DNA from: Beroe forskalii
Taxonomy: Eukaryota > Ctenophora > Nuda > Beroida > Beroidae
DNA: 64,000 nucleotides
NCBI GenBank assembly: GCA_011033025.1
Contig: WFMF01000551.1
Coordinates: 1 to 64,000, forward strand
Direction of reading: 5' to 3'
A program made the position numbers and the translations under genes. Positions 39,183 to 50,400 of this stretch are shown piece after piece. The notes beneath the pieces are model-generated. The model saw only the letters and a program-made list of their open reading frames with translations, ran no database searches and was not told the origin of the DNA. The number at the start of each line of letters is the position of its first letter. Within the stretch, counting starts at the first letter, position 1.

Positions 39183-41116
39183 CGTCTTAAGGGTGTATGT
39201 TTTATTGTTTTGTCATCCCATTTTTCTATTTGAGCGAATGAACTGAAAATCTATATTTTTACTTGATATTATTGTTCAATGTTGGTCGATATAAACTAAG
39301 AAGCGAAATGTCAGATGTTGATAAGCCCAATTTAGGCATTTGATAATTGGTGGATTTGGGACTTCTTATCCAGAAACTCTTCTTTGTAGAACAAATACAG
39401 TCATCTTTGTAGTCAAGCCAAAAACCAAAGATATGTGGATTCCACAACAAAATCATTGATTAGATCCAGCCTTTTCTTTCCAACTGAGAACAATTTGTAG
39501 TGCTCAATGGTTTTCACTTGAAAATTGCTGTTGTGTACCTCAGGTAAGTTTTCTAGGACAACTGCTGCTTATCCTGTTCATAAATGATCTGAAACAAAAT
39601 AATAGTGCTTTCCTCCGACCTCCAAGATGAATTCCTTTGCTAATGACTCACAAGTTTTCAAACAGATTGGCTTTTTTTAAGACTGCGTGTTGATTCAGGA
39701 TGATTTGTTCAGAATTCTGTGCTGGTCAGCAGTCATGTGCAAACAACCATGAAACTCCATGAATAAAATTTTGAACTTTTAAACCAACTCCACAATTGGA
39801 GAAGCTATTTCCTTGAAAGCAGCTTTTGTGTTTTAAACTTTATTCCTAAGGAAAAGACAAAATTAAGGAAAAGACAAAATTTTATTTAACTCAAACAATT
39901 TTACAAATATTCATATAAATATACCATGGAATTACTTTGTAGTTAATAAATTATAGTTATTGTAATATATTACTTCCTCGGATTTAAGATTATATACATC
40001 ATGAAATTTATGAAATAAGCTTTTTATATAATATATCCACATTTCTTTTGAAATCAAAATACTTGGACATGTTCCGTTATGGCTAGTAGGGTTGGATATT
40101 GTGGGATCTTGGGGTGGAAAAATGCCAAAGAAGTTTCCAAAAGATAACAAATTAGATTTATGATTGCATAATAGTTCACATTTTAATAACACAATAAAGC
40201 AAGATTCTGATGAGTTAGATGTCTCATTGGTCCTATTTCTTTTTATGAGAGTATCTACTGTATAGCAGACGAAGGTTTAAAGGGGGTCAAGGACTAGCCA
40301 TAACTTTTTACAACCATAGTAGAATTTAGCTTTTGTATTTTCTAGGGCCCATAAAATTCATACAAAGTGGTATTATTATCAGTTCTGGAAGAGTGGTCAA
40401 GGTCACCATTTAATTAAGTCGAAGAGTCTACCATTGTCAATAAAATTTGTCAATATACTGGCCAGTGGCCAAGATAGTGGGAGAGGGAGAAAATTTATTT
40501 ACATACCTTGCCAATCTCAGTGTTGAGTATGGAGAATGCGGGTAATTTCTTACCTTCTGCACCACCAAAGCACTTACTGATTGGTATAATAAGATGAGCA
40601 ACGATAATGCAACTGGATGTAGCTTATAATTACTAGAGGGTCAGATTAAAGTGCAGGTGACAATTACATGCAGACTTGTAAAGTCCTTCATAGGTTCTTC
40701 CAGAGCTGGTGTTGTTTTGATTCGATTTTTTATTTTGTTGACATCATCTTACAAATTGTTAAGTGATACGCAAACATGATACATAGTAATAAAAACTTTT
40801 TCAAAGTACCTAGATAAAAAGTGAGCACTCACGCTGCATGGTTACATGCCTATCACATAGTCCACATATTGGTATGGTGGCTGATCACATGCACAAACAC
40901 ACACAAACATACTGATGCTTACCTAAGAGAGTTGTTACAACAGTGTTTTGGTCAAAAGCATTGATATCTGGTAACATCAAAAAGGTGATTTGTTACTGGA
41001 AAGTGATGTAACTATGGTATTTTACTTCCACAGTCCCAACATCATTTCCAAAATTTCGCAAAGAGAGGTTTGTCAATTCTTAGGTAATGATATCTATGTT
41101 ACAAAATTTTGAACTT
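39183..41116. other. No gene identified
   Basis: AT-rich sequence after the retroelement fragment. AAGGAAAAGACAAAATT is duplicated in tandem near 39,849-39,880. Nothing else is supported. Confidence 0.45.
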
Positions 41117-41252
41117 TTATACTTTCATTTGGTGAAAATCAAAATTCATAGGATACCACTCAAGCTCATTGTGATCATTTTGCATCACCAGAAGTGATTT
41201 TTTAAGTTTTCCCTTGATTGAGTCAAATTCGATGTCATCAATGGGTTTGTCT
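41117..41252 (-). CDS. Exon-like ORF, unrecognised
   Basis: After a TTTTTCAG acceptor the minus-strand frame reads RDKPIDDIEFDSIKGKLKKS, LLVMQNDHNELEWYPMNF, DFHQMKV and stops at 41117; a donor AAA/GTATAA is an alternative end. The composition looks protein-like and stands out from its AT-rich flanks, but I cannot name a family. It adjoins the inverted-repeat and satellite region and could be element debris. Confidence 0.3.
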
Positions 41253-41312
41253 CTGAAAAATGTTTTTAGAATTTTGTTCCAGAGTGGAGTTGCAGTGCGT
41301 AGGTGTGTGTAC

Positions 41313-41672
41313 GCGCCGCGCGCTTCCCTACTGGGGAAGCGCGCCGCGCGAGCCACACAGGGATATACGTGTTTAGCAATAAACTTTACAACACTACTTT
41401 ATACAATCAAATTTGAGGTTGATGACGGAGTAGAATTACGAAAATATTCCCGATGTCAGTTTATTAAAATCAGAATTATTAATTAAAATCAGCTTCTTTT
41501 AATCTTTTATTTTGTCGCAGAGACTATAATCAATAATCATCATTAATCAGCAGTTTTTGTGAAATGAAAGTATGCTTTCATTGTTGATTGTGCGCGCACA
41601 AAATGAAAGCATTTTTTCATCGTGCGCGCACTTGCTAAACACGTATATCCCTGCATGAGGCTCGCGCACCTA
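41313..41672. mobile_element. Inverted-repeat element with GC-rich palindrome
   Basis: AGGGATATACGTGTTTAGCA (from about 41360) recurs inverted as TGCTAAACACGTATATCCCT (ending near 41655). Both ends also carry GCGCGAGCC/GGCTCGCGC, giving arms of about 34 bp. At the left end lies a GC-only palindrome, GCGCGCTTCCC...GGGGAAGCGCGC (41318-41345). The interior is AT-rich. The palindromic satellite overlaps and follows its right arm. Confidence 0.6.
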
Positions 41673-42765
41673 TGCGGGCTTAGGAATAAGGGCACAAAAT
41701 GAAAGCATGCTTTCATGTCGTGCGCGCACAAGATGAAAGCATGCTTTCATCGTGCGCGCACAAAATGAAAGCATGCTTTCATCGTGCGCGCACAAAATGA
41801 AAGCATGCTTTCATCGTGCACGCACAAAATGAAAGGATGCTTTCACATTTCATCGTAAGCGCACAAAATTTAAATGAAAGCACATGCTCTCATCGTGCGC
41901 GCACATGATGAAAGCATGCTCTCATCGTGCGCGCACAAGATGAAAGCATGCTTTCATTGTGCGCGCACAAGCCACAAAATGAAAGCATGCTTTCATCGTG
42001 CGCGCGCGCAAAAATAAAAGCATGCTTTCATCGTGCGCGCAAAAAATGAGAGCATGCTTTCATCGTGTGCGCACAAAATGAGAGCATGCTTTCATCGTGC
42101 GCGCACAAAATGAAATCATGCTTTCATCGTGCGCGCACAAAATTAAAGTATGCTTTCATCATGCGCACACAAAATGAAAGCATACTTTCATCGTGCGCAC
42201 ACAAAATGAAAGCATGCTTTCATCGTGCGCGCAGTCGCGCACAAGATGAAAGCATGCTTTCATCGTGCGCGCACAAAATGAAAGCATGCTTTCATCGTGC
42301 GCGCACAAAATGAAAGCATGCTTTCATCGTGCGCACAAAATGAAAGCATGCTTTCATCGTGCGCGCACAAAATGAAAGCATCCTTTCATCGTGCGCGCAC
42401 AAGATGGAAGCATGCTTTCATCATGATCATGTGCGAAAAAATGAAAGCATGCTTTCATCTTGCAGCGCACACAAAATGAAAGTATGATTTCATCTTGCGC
42501 GAACAAATTGAACGTATGCTTTCATCTTGCACGAACAAAATGCAAGCATGCTTTTATCTTGCACGAACAAAATGCAAGCATGCTTTTATCTTGCACGAAC
42601 AAAATGCAAGCATGCGTTTAATCTTCAATCTTGCACGAACAAAATGCAAGCATGCTTTTATCGTGCGTGCACAAAAAGAAAAAGCATGCTTTCATCGTGA
42701 GCGCACAAAATGAAAGCATGCTTTCATCGTAGGCGCACAAAATGAAAGCATACTTTCAGTTTGCA
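41563..42765. repeat. 32-bp satellite of alternating palindromes, about 34 units
   Basis: The unit is ATGAAAGCATGCTTTCAT (an 18-bp perfect palindrome) followed by C, GTGCGCGCAC (a 10-bp perfect palindrome) and AAA. Units are nearly identical in the middle and diverge toward 42,480-42,660, where CTTGCACGAACAAAATGCA variants form a sub-block with 32-bp spacing. Since 32 is not a multiple of three, open frames such as 42065-42313 rotate through the unit and are not taken as genes. Confidence 0.95.
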
Positions 42766-43222
42766 ACTTTCATAGCATTTTGCATTCATCAGCTATCTTC
42801 ATCTTGTACACCACAATGAAATTGAATATTGCTTCAATCTTTCAGATCGTGTACACTGTACAAACAATGCGATGATGTTGTCGATTGTAATACTGTTAAT
42901 CGTGCAGTGACGTGCATTCGATAAAATTAATGAAAGCATGATTATAAAAAAATAATCAGTTGAGCTTACAACTTCAGGTGCGCTTTTTACACACTCTGAA
43001 AGTTGAAGGTGTTGGCACAAGGTAAAAGTAAAATCTGTATGATAAGAATTTGAAGTCAAAATGTGCAACCAACGTCACTAAATGTCAAACTTATCAGCAC
43101 TCGCTTAACTTTTAACTTGATCAAAAATAAAACAAGCGACTGCTTATCAATACTTGGACTCCAAGTATTAATTACAAGGATTTTAATAATTTCAGTAAAA
43201 TTTCAATTTCATGCAACTTAGA

Positions 43223-43392
43223 AAAATACGACAGAAAATCCATTATCTGATGTCACGGCAGCATAGGATTAGGATTGGGGTCCCGGAGAAATTGAATATG
43301 ATAATATTGATACCGTGGAAACATTAAAATAAATACGACATAAAAGCTATTAAATCTGATGTCACAGCGGCATAGGGTCGGGGCCCAGGAGT
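43223..43392. repeat. Direct duplication just downstream of the UGT stop codon
   Basis: Two copies of about 65 bp (about 43223-43290 and 43330-43392) share AATACGACA, ATCTGATGTCAC, GGCATAGG and GGGG-CC-GGAG blocks at about 105-bp spacing. It starts some 50 bases after the UGT coding end, so it probably lies in its 3' UTR or flank. Confidence 0.6.
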
Positions 43393-43439
43393 ATGAAGTC
43401 ATTCAAGGCCCATTTTATTTCCAGTTCCACTATAATTGT

Positions 43440-45418
43440 TCAACAAGGTGGCCTCCTTAACTTTCTAACATAATATAAAAACAGCCTTAAAGTCCTGGAT
43501 AAAATCACCTTACAAACGTTTATTAGAAGAGTCAAAAGTATAAAGCCAAAAGTCATCAAGTCAATATTATAGAAATCGATAAGATGACTTAACCCTTTGG
43601 GCAAGGCGCGGTACTTGTCCTTAACCTTGCCAAACAAAACCAACTTCCTCACATGATACCCAACCAAGTCCTCCTGCGTTACAGGCGACAACTTCTGGAG
43701 ATCCACGGACCTTTCCATCCGACTCCTAATCTGGAGAGAGTCCCTGAAAGTCTCATTGAGAACCTGACTTATCCGGTCCTCTGATAAATCCTCCTTAGTA
43801 AGGATGACCCCGTGTCCATTGAACTGTACGATGTTGCTGATCATGGGTTGTTCTCCGTAAAGCGGCACGCAGATCAGAGGCACTGCGTGGTAGATGGCTT
43901 CCAGACGGGCGTTGTTACCACAGCTGGAGATGAAGACGGATATCAGACCACTCCTCAGCAGGGCTTTCTGGGGGATCCACTTCTCCAGCAGTACGTTGTT
44001 TCGTTCTACGACTGAGAGAGGGCTATGGGTTACATCTAGAAGTAGAGCAATCATCATCAAGTGATCCAGTGAGATACATCTAGATGCAGGAATGGTCAAT
44101 TGGAAAATTGATGAATCAATAATGAAACTGGAAAATGGTACTGTGAAGCAGAGAGTGGATCATGATCATCAAGGGGGGATGGAGATTTTGGGCCAGATAA
44201 GGTGGGTGGGGGTTGCCCTAATTTCAATGATTCTGGGAGGACTTGGACAGAAGGGGGGAGTTGAAAAGTTCAGGGGAATTGGACCAAGGATGAAGCTGTG
44301 TCAGTGTGTCAAGGGTGAGGTGATTTTGATGATTATGATATACCTGGTTGGCTTCCCCCAGCAGAAATGATGATCTTTATGTCCAAAGCTTGGGCTGCCC
44401 GAACGAAAGCTTGATACATAGTCCGCTTGTACTTATTTTGACGAGAGAAACTACCGAATGACAAATACACGGTTTTCTTGGCGTCCTTCCCCAGGAATGT
44501 AGCTATGTGACGGGGTAAAGGTTTCTTGTATTCATTGGGATCCCCGAACCCAATGGTCCCAATGTTAACCACACTGGGTGGTAGAAGGAAGGGAAAGGAG
44601 AAGGTGGTAGCATCGTTCACAAAGAATGTATCAATCTGATGGGATAGTTCTGATAGAGAGGAAATGTTGTGATCCTCAAGGTATGGTCGGAATATTTCTT
44701 CAAGCTCTAAAGCGAATGGAAACTGTACCACCATTTCGAAGAAAGTCTTCACCTTCTGAATGAAACCCACCTTCCCTTCAAAATCTAACCCTGAAAAAGT
44801 ACTTGGCTCCCGGTTGAAGCTTATCGGCAGATTGTGGACTAACTTAGGTAGAATATAAGAGAGTTCAGGAGTCACCATTACCATTGGAATGTCTTTAGCT
44901 CCAAGCAGGCCTGCCCAGACTCCTCTTTCTTCAGCTATAATGGCCTTAAAATCTAGTTCTTTAAGAAGACTTTGCCACTGACTGCTCATGAAGAACTTTA
45001 GGGATTGTTGGTAGAAGGAGAGCACAGCTTTACTGCAGTCTTTAACCCCCAAAGTAGACGCCATGACCTTGTCTGTGTGGACTGAGAGAAGGGCAGCCAC
45101 GCAGTCCTCAATCTGGAACTCAGACTTAGCATGCTCCTCAATAAGTTCAGCAGAGAAGAGAGGATGCTCGTCAGTCACTGTCAGAGGCATGGTTATCACA
45201 TGGAGGTTCTCATTGGAAGTATCCCACGCTACTCGGGACTCCCTGGTCAAGCTAACCAGGGTTACGTTGAAGCCTTGGTGAGACAGAACCTTACTCACTT
45301 CCAGCATGAAGAACATGTGACTGCCTCCAATCGGGCAGAACGTCAGAACATTGGTGGTCTTTGACATGAGAGCTGATTTTGCCAGAAGAGCAAATAGGAA
45401 TGCCGAGCCAAATCTCAT
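43440..45418 (-). CDS. UDP-glucuronosyltransferase family protein (two exons)
   Basis: Family members move a sugar from a UDP-sugar to small lipophilic acceptors at the ER membrane. Exon 1 (45418-44344) and exon 2 (44035-43440) join in phase 1 (CCA G / AT GTA) across a 308-bp intron and give 556 residues, a normal UGT length. Visible features are a signal peptide (about 1-18), the catalytic His in PIGGSHMFF (His34), the strand YLSFGSFS before the donor domain, WIPQ (378-381), the donor signature FISSCGNNARLEAI (393-406), PLYGEQP (416-422), and a C-terminal membrane segment (about 519-540) with a basic tail ending KLRRPPC. Oddities: the position of the catalytic Asp partner reads Glu163 (IIAEE), the signature His is Ser396, and the usual DQ is EQ (420-421). 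I chose the Met at 45418 because it begins the signal peptide; the frame is open 46 codons further upstream. Donor sugar and activity are uncertain. Confidence 0.9.
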
Positions 45419-47354
45419 ACTGCTACTGACGATGTAGCACGTTCCTGTCCTGAGTATAACACGTTTTGTAATACCAATAGATGAATGGGCAGACCCGAAT
45501 GGAGTGAGATGGTCAGAGATCCGATCTACAGATAATGGAAACCACGTTTGCGTCACTAAAATGATTTTAAAAAGTATTACGACTCAACAATATTATTATG
45601 AGAAGATTGATTCCTGCGTGTTTATTGTTACGAAATATAAGTGGCCTTTTATCTTTAAAAGAGGCATGGAAACACTGACGTAGTCAATGAACTTTTCTAT
45701 TGTTTAATCACCTCAATCCATACAATGCTTGCTTCATAAGATTATAGCATATGATAAGAAAAGTGAGAAACAACCTATGAGGCCAAGTACAACGTTACGT
45801 GATGCTAAGGCAAACAAAAAGCGAAAGCAAATGAAAGTTTAACTTTTTGCCCGCGGATTCAAAGTTCTAAAGTTCTACCCGAGTTGAAAGTACCACGTGA
45901 ACCAGAGTGTAAGTTTTAAGTAGCTGAACAAGGTTTGACAGCTTTCACTCGTGTGACGTAAATGAGCCACGTATATGCGTGATTGTACAGCTACAAAGTA
46001 CAACGACCAGTGTTTAAACGACTAATGAGGCATCAGCCTCAACCGATAAGTCACGTACATAGCAACGTTTACAAAAGGTTTCATTCTCCAGAACTCAAGA
46101 ATTCAAATAGGTTTACAAATTCGCAATAAATTAAAAGTGAAATATTACAAATACCAGGTCTCAGCAGCAGTATGCGGATGATTAAAATTAATTCTAAATA
46201 CAAACAATTAATCTGTTTTCGTCCTAGCAGGAGGACGTATATCACAGCTAACTATGCTCAAGGCAGAATCAAAAACTGAACAGCTCAAAAAGTTCAGAAT
46301 ATAGACTTCAGATCGACTACATTAATTGATTAATTAACGATTCGTTAAAGTTATAATATCAATTTTTCAATGTTGTCATTATTTCGACATTATGATTTTT
46401 TCTTTTCAATTTTATTCCATTTAATTTATTTCATAAATATTAGCGTTCTTTTTTGTTGTTCGTTCCTCAAAGTTAATAAAATTAAATATTACTCTGAAAG
46501 TATCTGTTATTAATTAAGAAATTCCTCAAATTAAATCAAGAAAACAATGATTTCGAATCACTGCCAAGAAAAATCCAGGAAAATGGCGGGGGATAAAAAA
46601 GCCTACTTCGCACTTGCATCTACTAATGTAGAGATGGCCTTTTTAAGCCGAAAAGCCTACAAAAGCAAAAGTAAACACTAAAATTCTACTATATCGCTTA
46701 CAGCTATATAGCATGAGCAATGAATATTGATGTAGCTATATAGTTTTAAGAAAGTTATAATATTACTAGAAAATGAACTAAAAACTAACCAATGGGACGC
46801 TACGATCAGAGCAGCAGGAATGAGGAATTGTAACTTTCTGAGAAACTTAATTATTTTTAATTATCCATTTTGCGACTATCCATTGTTTTTCTGCGAAAAT
46901 GATTAAAAATGGTATAAAAAGATATAGTGGATTTAACTATTTGATAACCGAAACAAAAATGTCCGTCTTGAAATCACGTGCTACAAATACCGCGTTGCCC
47001 CTAACGCGTGAGGTACCATGGCAATACTCCAATAAGGGAGCAGGAAGGTGTCCTCATTTGGGCGGCCGGGTAGCGTGCCCCTTTTCCACCATCAGGTTTG
47101 AGATGTACACATCAACTTCAGAACTTGTGTCTATGATGCTGAAAAGAAGGGAACATTTTTGGCATGGAAAATCAAAAATTTGTTAGATGCAAATTCTGTT
47201 CATTTTCAGTTTATTGCATCAATTCAAACTGAGTTTCATAACCACCAAGAGTACTGCTATCATTTAACAAATGAAGATATTTCTTGAGCATCGGCTAGAT
47301 GAAAATTCACCCCGAATCTGTGTATTTTAAGGTCTGAAAATGCGTTGTACTTAC
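45419..47354. other. Between UGT and last visible Tudor exon
   Basis: It presumably includes the UGT promoter and either the 3' end of the Tudor gene or an intron of it. A GC-rich block at 46,975-47,095 contains GGGCGGCCGGGTAGCGTGCC and looks like element debris. A small inverted pair, CAGCTATATAG/GTAGCTATATAG, lies at about 46,700-46,745. No exon accepting the phase-2 Tudor splice was found. Confidence 0.4.
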
Positions 47355-47487
47355 TGCATCCAGAGAATCTGAGTCTTGGGATCCTGCTCGACGACTCTGA
47401 CCCAGACCAGCTTCTCGGAAACCGCAGTAGAGAAGAACTGCCTCGCCTCGCTGCTCCAATCCTCAGCGTTCTGCAAGGGCGTCACTC
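47355..47487 (-). CDS. Tudor gene exon g: SN-like flank of Tudor unit 2
   Basis: The acceptor is TTTTTGTCTCCTCGCAG and the donor is ATGCA/GTAAGTAC. The exon encodes GVTPLQNAEDWSSEARQFF and VVEQDPKTQILWM. The WSxEAxxFF pattern is the conserved helix after a Tudor core. It ends in phase 2, so at least one further exon exists downstream. I did not find it between here and the UGT gene at 45,418, so it may lie beyond that gene. Confidence 0.8.
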
Positions 47488-50400
47488 CTGCGAGGAGACA
47501 AAAAGATTACGGAGAGAGCTGCTACCGCCATTTACAGAGAGGTGGTTCTAGAAGAACAAAGTGATAATATATGGGTACGTAATTCAAAGATATATTTGAA
47601 AAAAAAGGTTAATTATGCTGCATAATTTTCAAAATGTCGAGCATTATTCAGAAAACTCAAAGTGCATTTTTCTTCGAACTCAAGTTTTCCAAATCTGTTG
47701 TGCATTAATCCTCCAAGCTCACAGAACTTAGATGCATACACCAGTGTATTAGCTGGCCCTACTAACCATGGATGTCCCGATGCAAATTCCCTGGCTCTGC
47801 ACTTATACTGCACACTACACGTGCAATAAAACCAGGCGAGTGGGACTACAGACCCCATTAAGGAGGGGAGGACCCACCCTCGTTTTCAAAATCCACCTTG
47901 AAAAATTTCCGGGGGGGGGGATAAAAGTAAACCTCACACCAAATTACGACCCCAATCACCCACTCTTACCAACGAGAGCTGCCCGGCACGCTTGTATGGG
48001 TATTTCAGCGAACTTCTTCACCAGGGGCCTAAGACTGGTAACAGGTACTGTCTGGATGTCTCCGTAATCCAGCATAGAGCACTGCGTCGTCTGAAGAAGG
48101 GGGAGGTTACAGTGGAGATGTTTGTAGATAATGAGAGGAGAATACTGAAGAGAAGTTGAAATGATAGTGAAGAGTAACAGGTTGAGAATTTATTACCAAT
48201 CAATAATTTCAGATGGGATTAATGTTAGTCAATTGATTTCAGAGACAATAACCCCCAATTAACGTTAGCCAATTAACGTCATAGTCCGTTAAAGGCTCTT
48301 ATTTCAGTAGTGGAAATAGTAGCTCTGAGAGTGATGTAACTAAGTAAACGCCAAATTGCGCGTCCTTCCCGACAACATCAACTATATCCTAACTATAGGC
48401 ACCAACATACGACCTTATGACCTTATCATTTTTCACTTTTACAATTTTATCCGTCAGGGACAATCGCCACCGCTCTATAAATTACTACCGTGCATGAGTA
48501 GGTGGAAGTAGACCTAGAAAAAAACCTGGATTCATTTGACCTCAATGCGAAACTTAGAGTGACCAATAAAGATAGGATGAAAGGGGTCTTTCCCGGAAAA
48601 AGTTGGGTACGAGGTTCCCGGAGGCCGGAAATTGGGCTAATCGGTGGTTTTTAAGTTTGTTCTCGGTTCCTTTTCATTTGAATGAAATATGCAAAAAATA
48701 CGGCATTTTTTGAGAATATTACCGAACAATCCGGAGTCTAAAAATAAACACTTCGACCGCTCCAATTAGCCCTGTTTCAAGACCGTATAGAGACACCAAT
48801 TTTACGTCGTATTCCGACAAAATGAACGTAACTTGACTACTGAAAAAGACGACGTTCTGAAAGTTTTTCGGGAACATGAACGAAATGTGACGTCAAAGGC
48901 ACGCAATGCGAACATATATCTGATTTATAAAGGTAAGGACTGCCAGATACATTCCATTTCAAGCTTAGCACGACACTATACCTACCTAGATGTACGTATT
49001 ATAACGTACTATTTCTGGGAGTAGGAATACGCTTCTTTCTCCGATCTAGGGAGGAAGAGGTCTCGTGTGCGCGCAGTAGGCTCTGCTTAGTGACGTCATT
49101 ATCAGGGCTTAACATGGTGAGTTGGTGACGTTTACCCTGCTGCTTTTCATCCGATAAAAGATCCTCCGGAGGAAGAAAAGTCTGACCGAGTTTACATGAT
49201 GGTAATTGTTACAGCGGGGTCATTAGCCCGATACCCTGGACAGCCGGGCGTATTGTTATAGCCATTCCTTGAAGAACGGCTTAACATCACGCCAATTTAC
49301 ATATTATCAAGTAAGTATATATATTATAAGTGAAGCGATTAATAAGGATAGAAGGTAGAGTGGCGATGTGATGGCCGCACCGGCCACTGGTTGCCCTCCA
49401 TTGCCTTGATACGTTCACACTGCGAAGTTTAAGTGTTCTATAGTTATATTATATATTTTCTAAGTGTAAGTAACTTCAGGATCTTTGCCTTGATAAGTAC
49501 GTCACTTTCCTTTGTTTATATTATCCTAGATTGTACAAGCGTTGCTATTTGCTGCAACAAATATTAGGAATATGTCAATTATTATTTGCTCTACAGCTTC
49601 TTCAGAGTCATGTTTCGCCCATATGATCAGTATGATATTGGTGTGACGACAGATCCGAACTACTGAGAAAGATGAATATAAGTTTCAAATGAGAAATGAG
49701 GGAAAAAAATTCGGGAGATATTTTCGACGGCAGTTCCGAGTAGAGTATTATTAGGCTAGAATTTAAGGTGGAAACGTTGGGAGTTAAAATTTCAGAGAAA
49801 TTAAAGGAGAGAAAAGGTATCAACTTATATCTTCCGGATTAGGTTCATTATGTCGGAGAGAGTTTCAATAATTTCTGTCGTATACACCCGTATATTGATT
49901 GAAATGCAAATATGACTTTGAGTTCAATTAAGCATGTAATTCAAGCAGTAGCCGATAAATTTCAATTTTAAAAGTGACATTTTAATAAAAGCCGCGCAGT
50001 GGAATTGGAAAATATAAGGGAGAAAAAATCATTTTCGAAAAAAACCATTTCGAAAAAACATTTTCGAAAAAACAAAAAGTTTTGAGCTGAGTACATAACT
50101 TAGGGTTAAAAATATGTAGCACCTGTAGATATGAGCAGAGCTATTGTTTAAAACCCTTATATTGCGTAGGTTCAGTAGCTGAACAGTGAACATATTAGAA
50201 TTCTGTGGAAATATACAGACCAATATTTCTTATTTGATTGCATTTCAAGAGTTAAGAAGAGCAATTAAATTTCATGCGCATATCTGAGTATGTGATTTTG
50301 AGTTTGAGGGCAGGATTAATGTTCATACTTTGCTTATAAGATAAGAAAATCTGCTTTCAAGCAATACGATTTTTGTGTTGAAGAGGCTTTTGAGTGAAAA

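Noticed and set aside
42065-42713. Several open frames of 60-82 codons with repeated MKACFH and ESMLSSCAHK peptides
   Set aside because: They are translations of the 32-bp satellite; the frame rotates because 32 is not divisible by three.
44092-44370. 92-codon plus-strand frame inside the UGT gene
   Set aside because: It lies mostly in the UGT intron and shows no domain; a shadow frame.
47613-47858. 81-codon minus frame between Tudor exons f and g
   Set aside because: The flanking Tudor exons splice directly in frame across it and it has no Tudor similarity; treated as intron.
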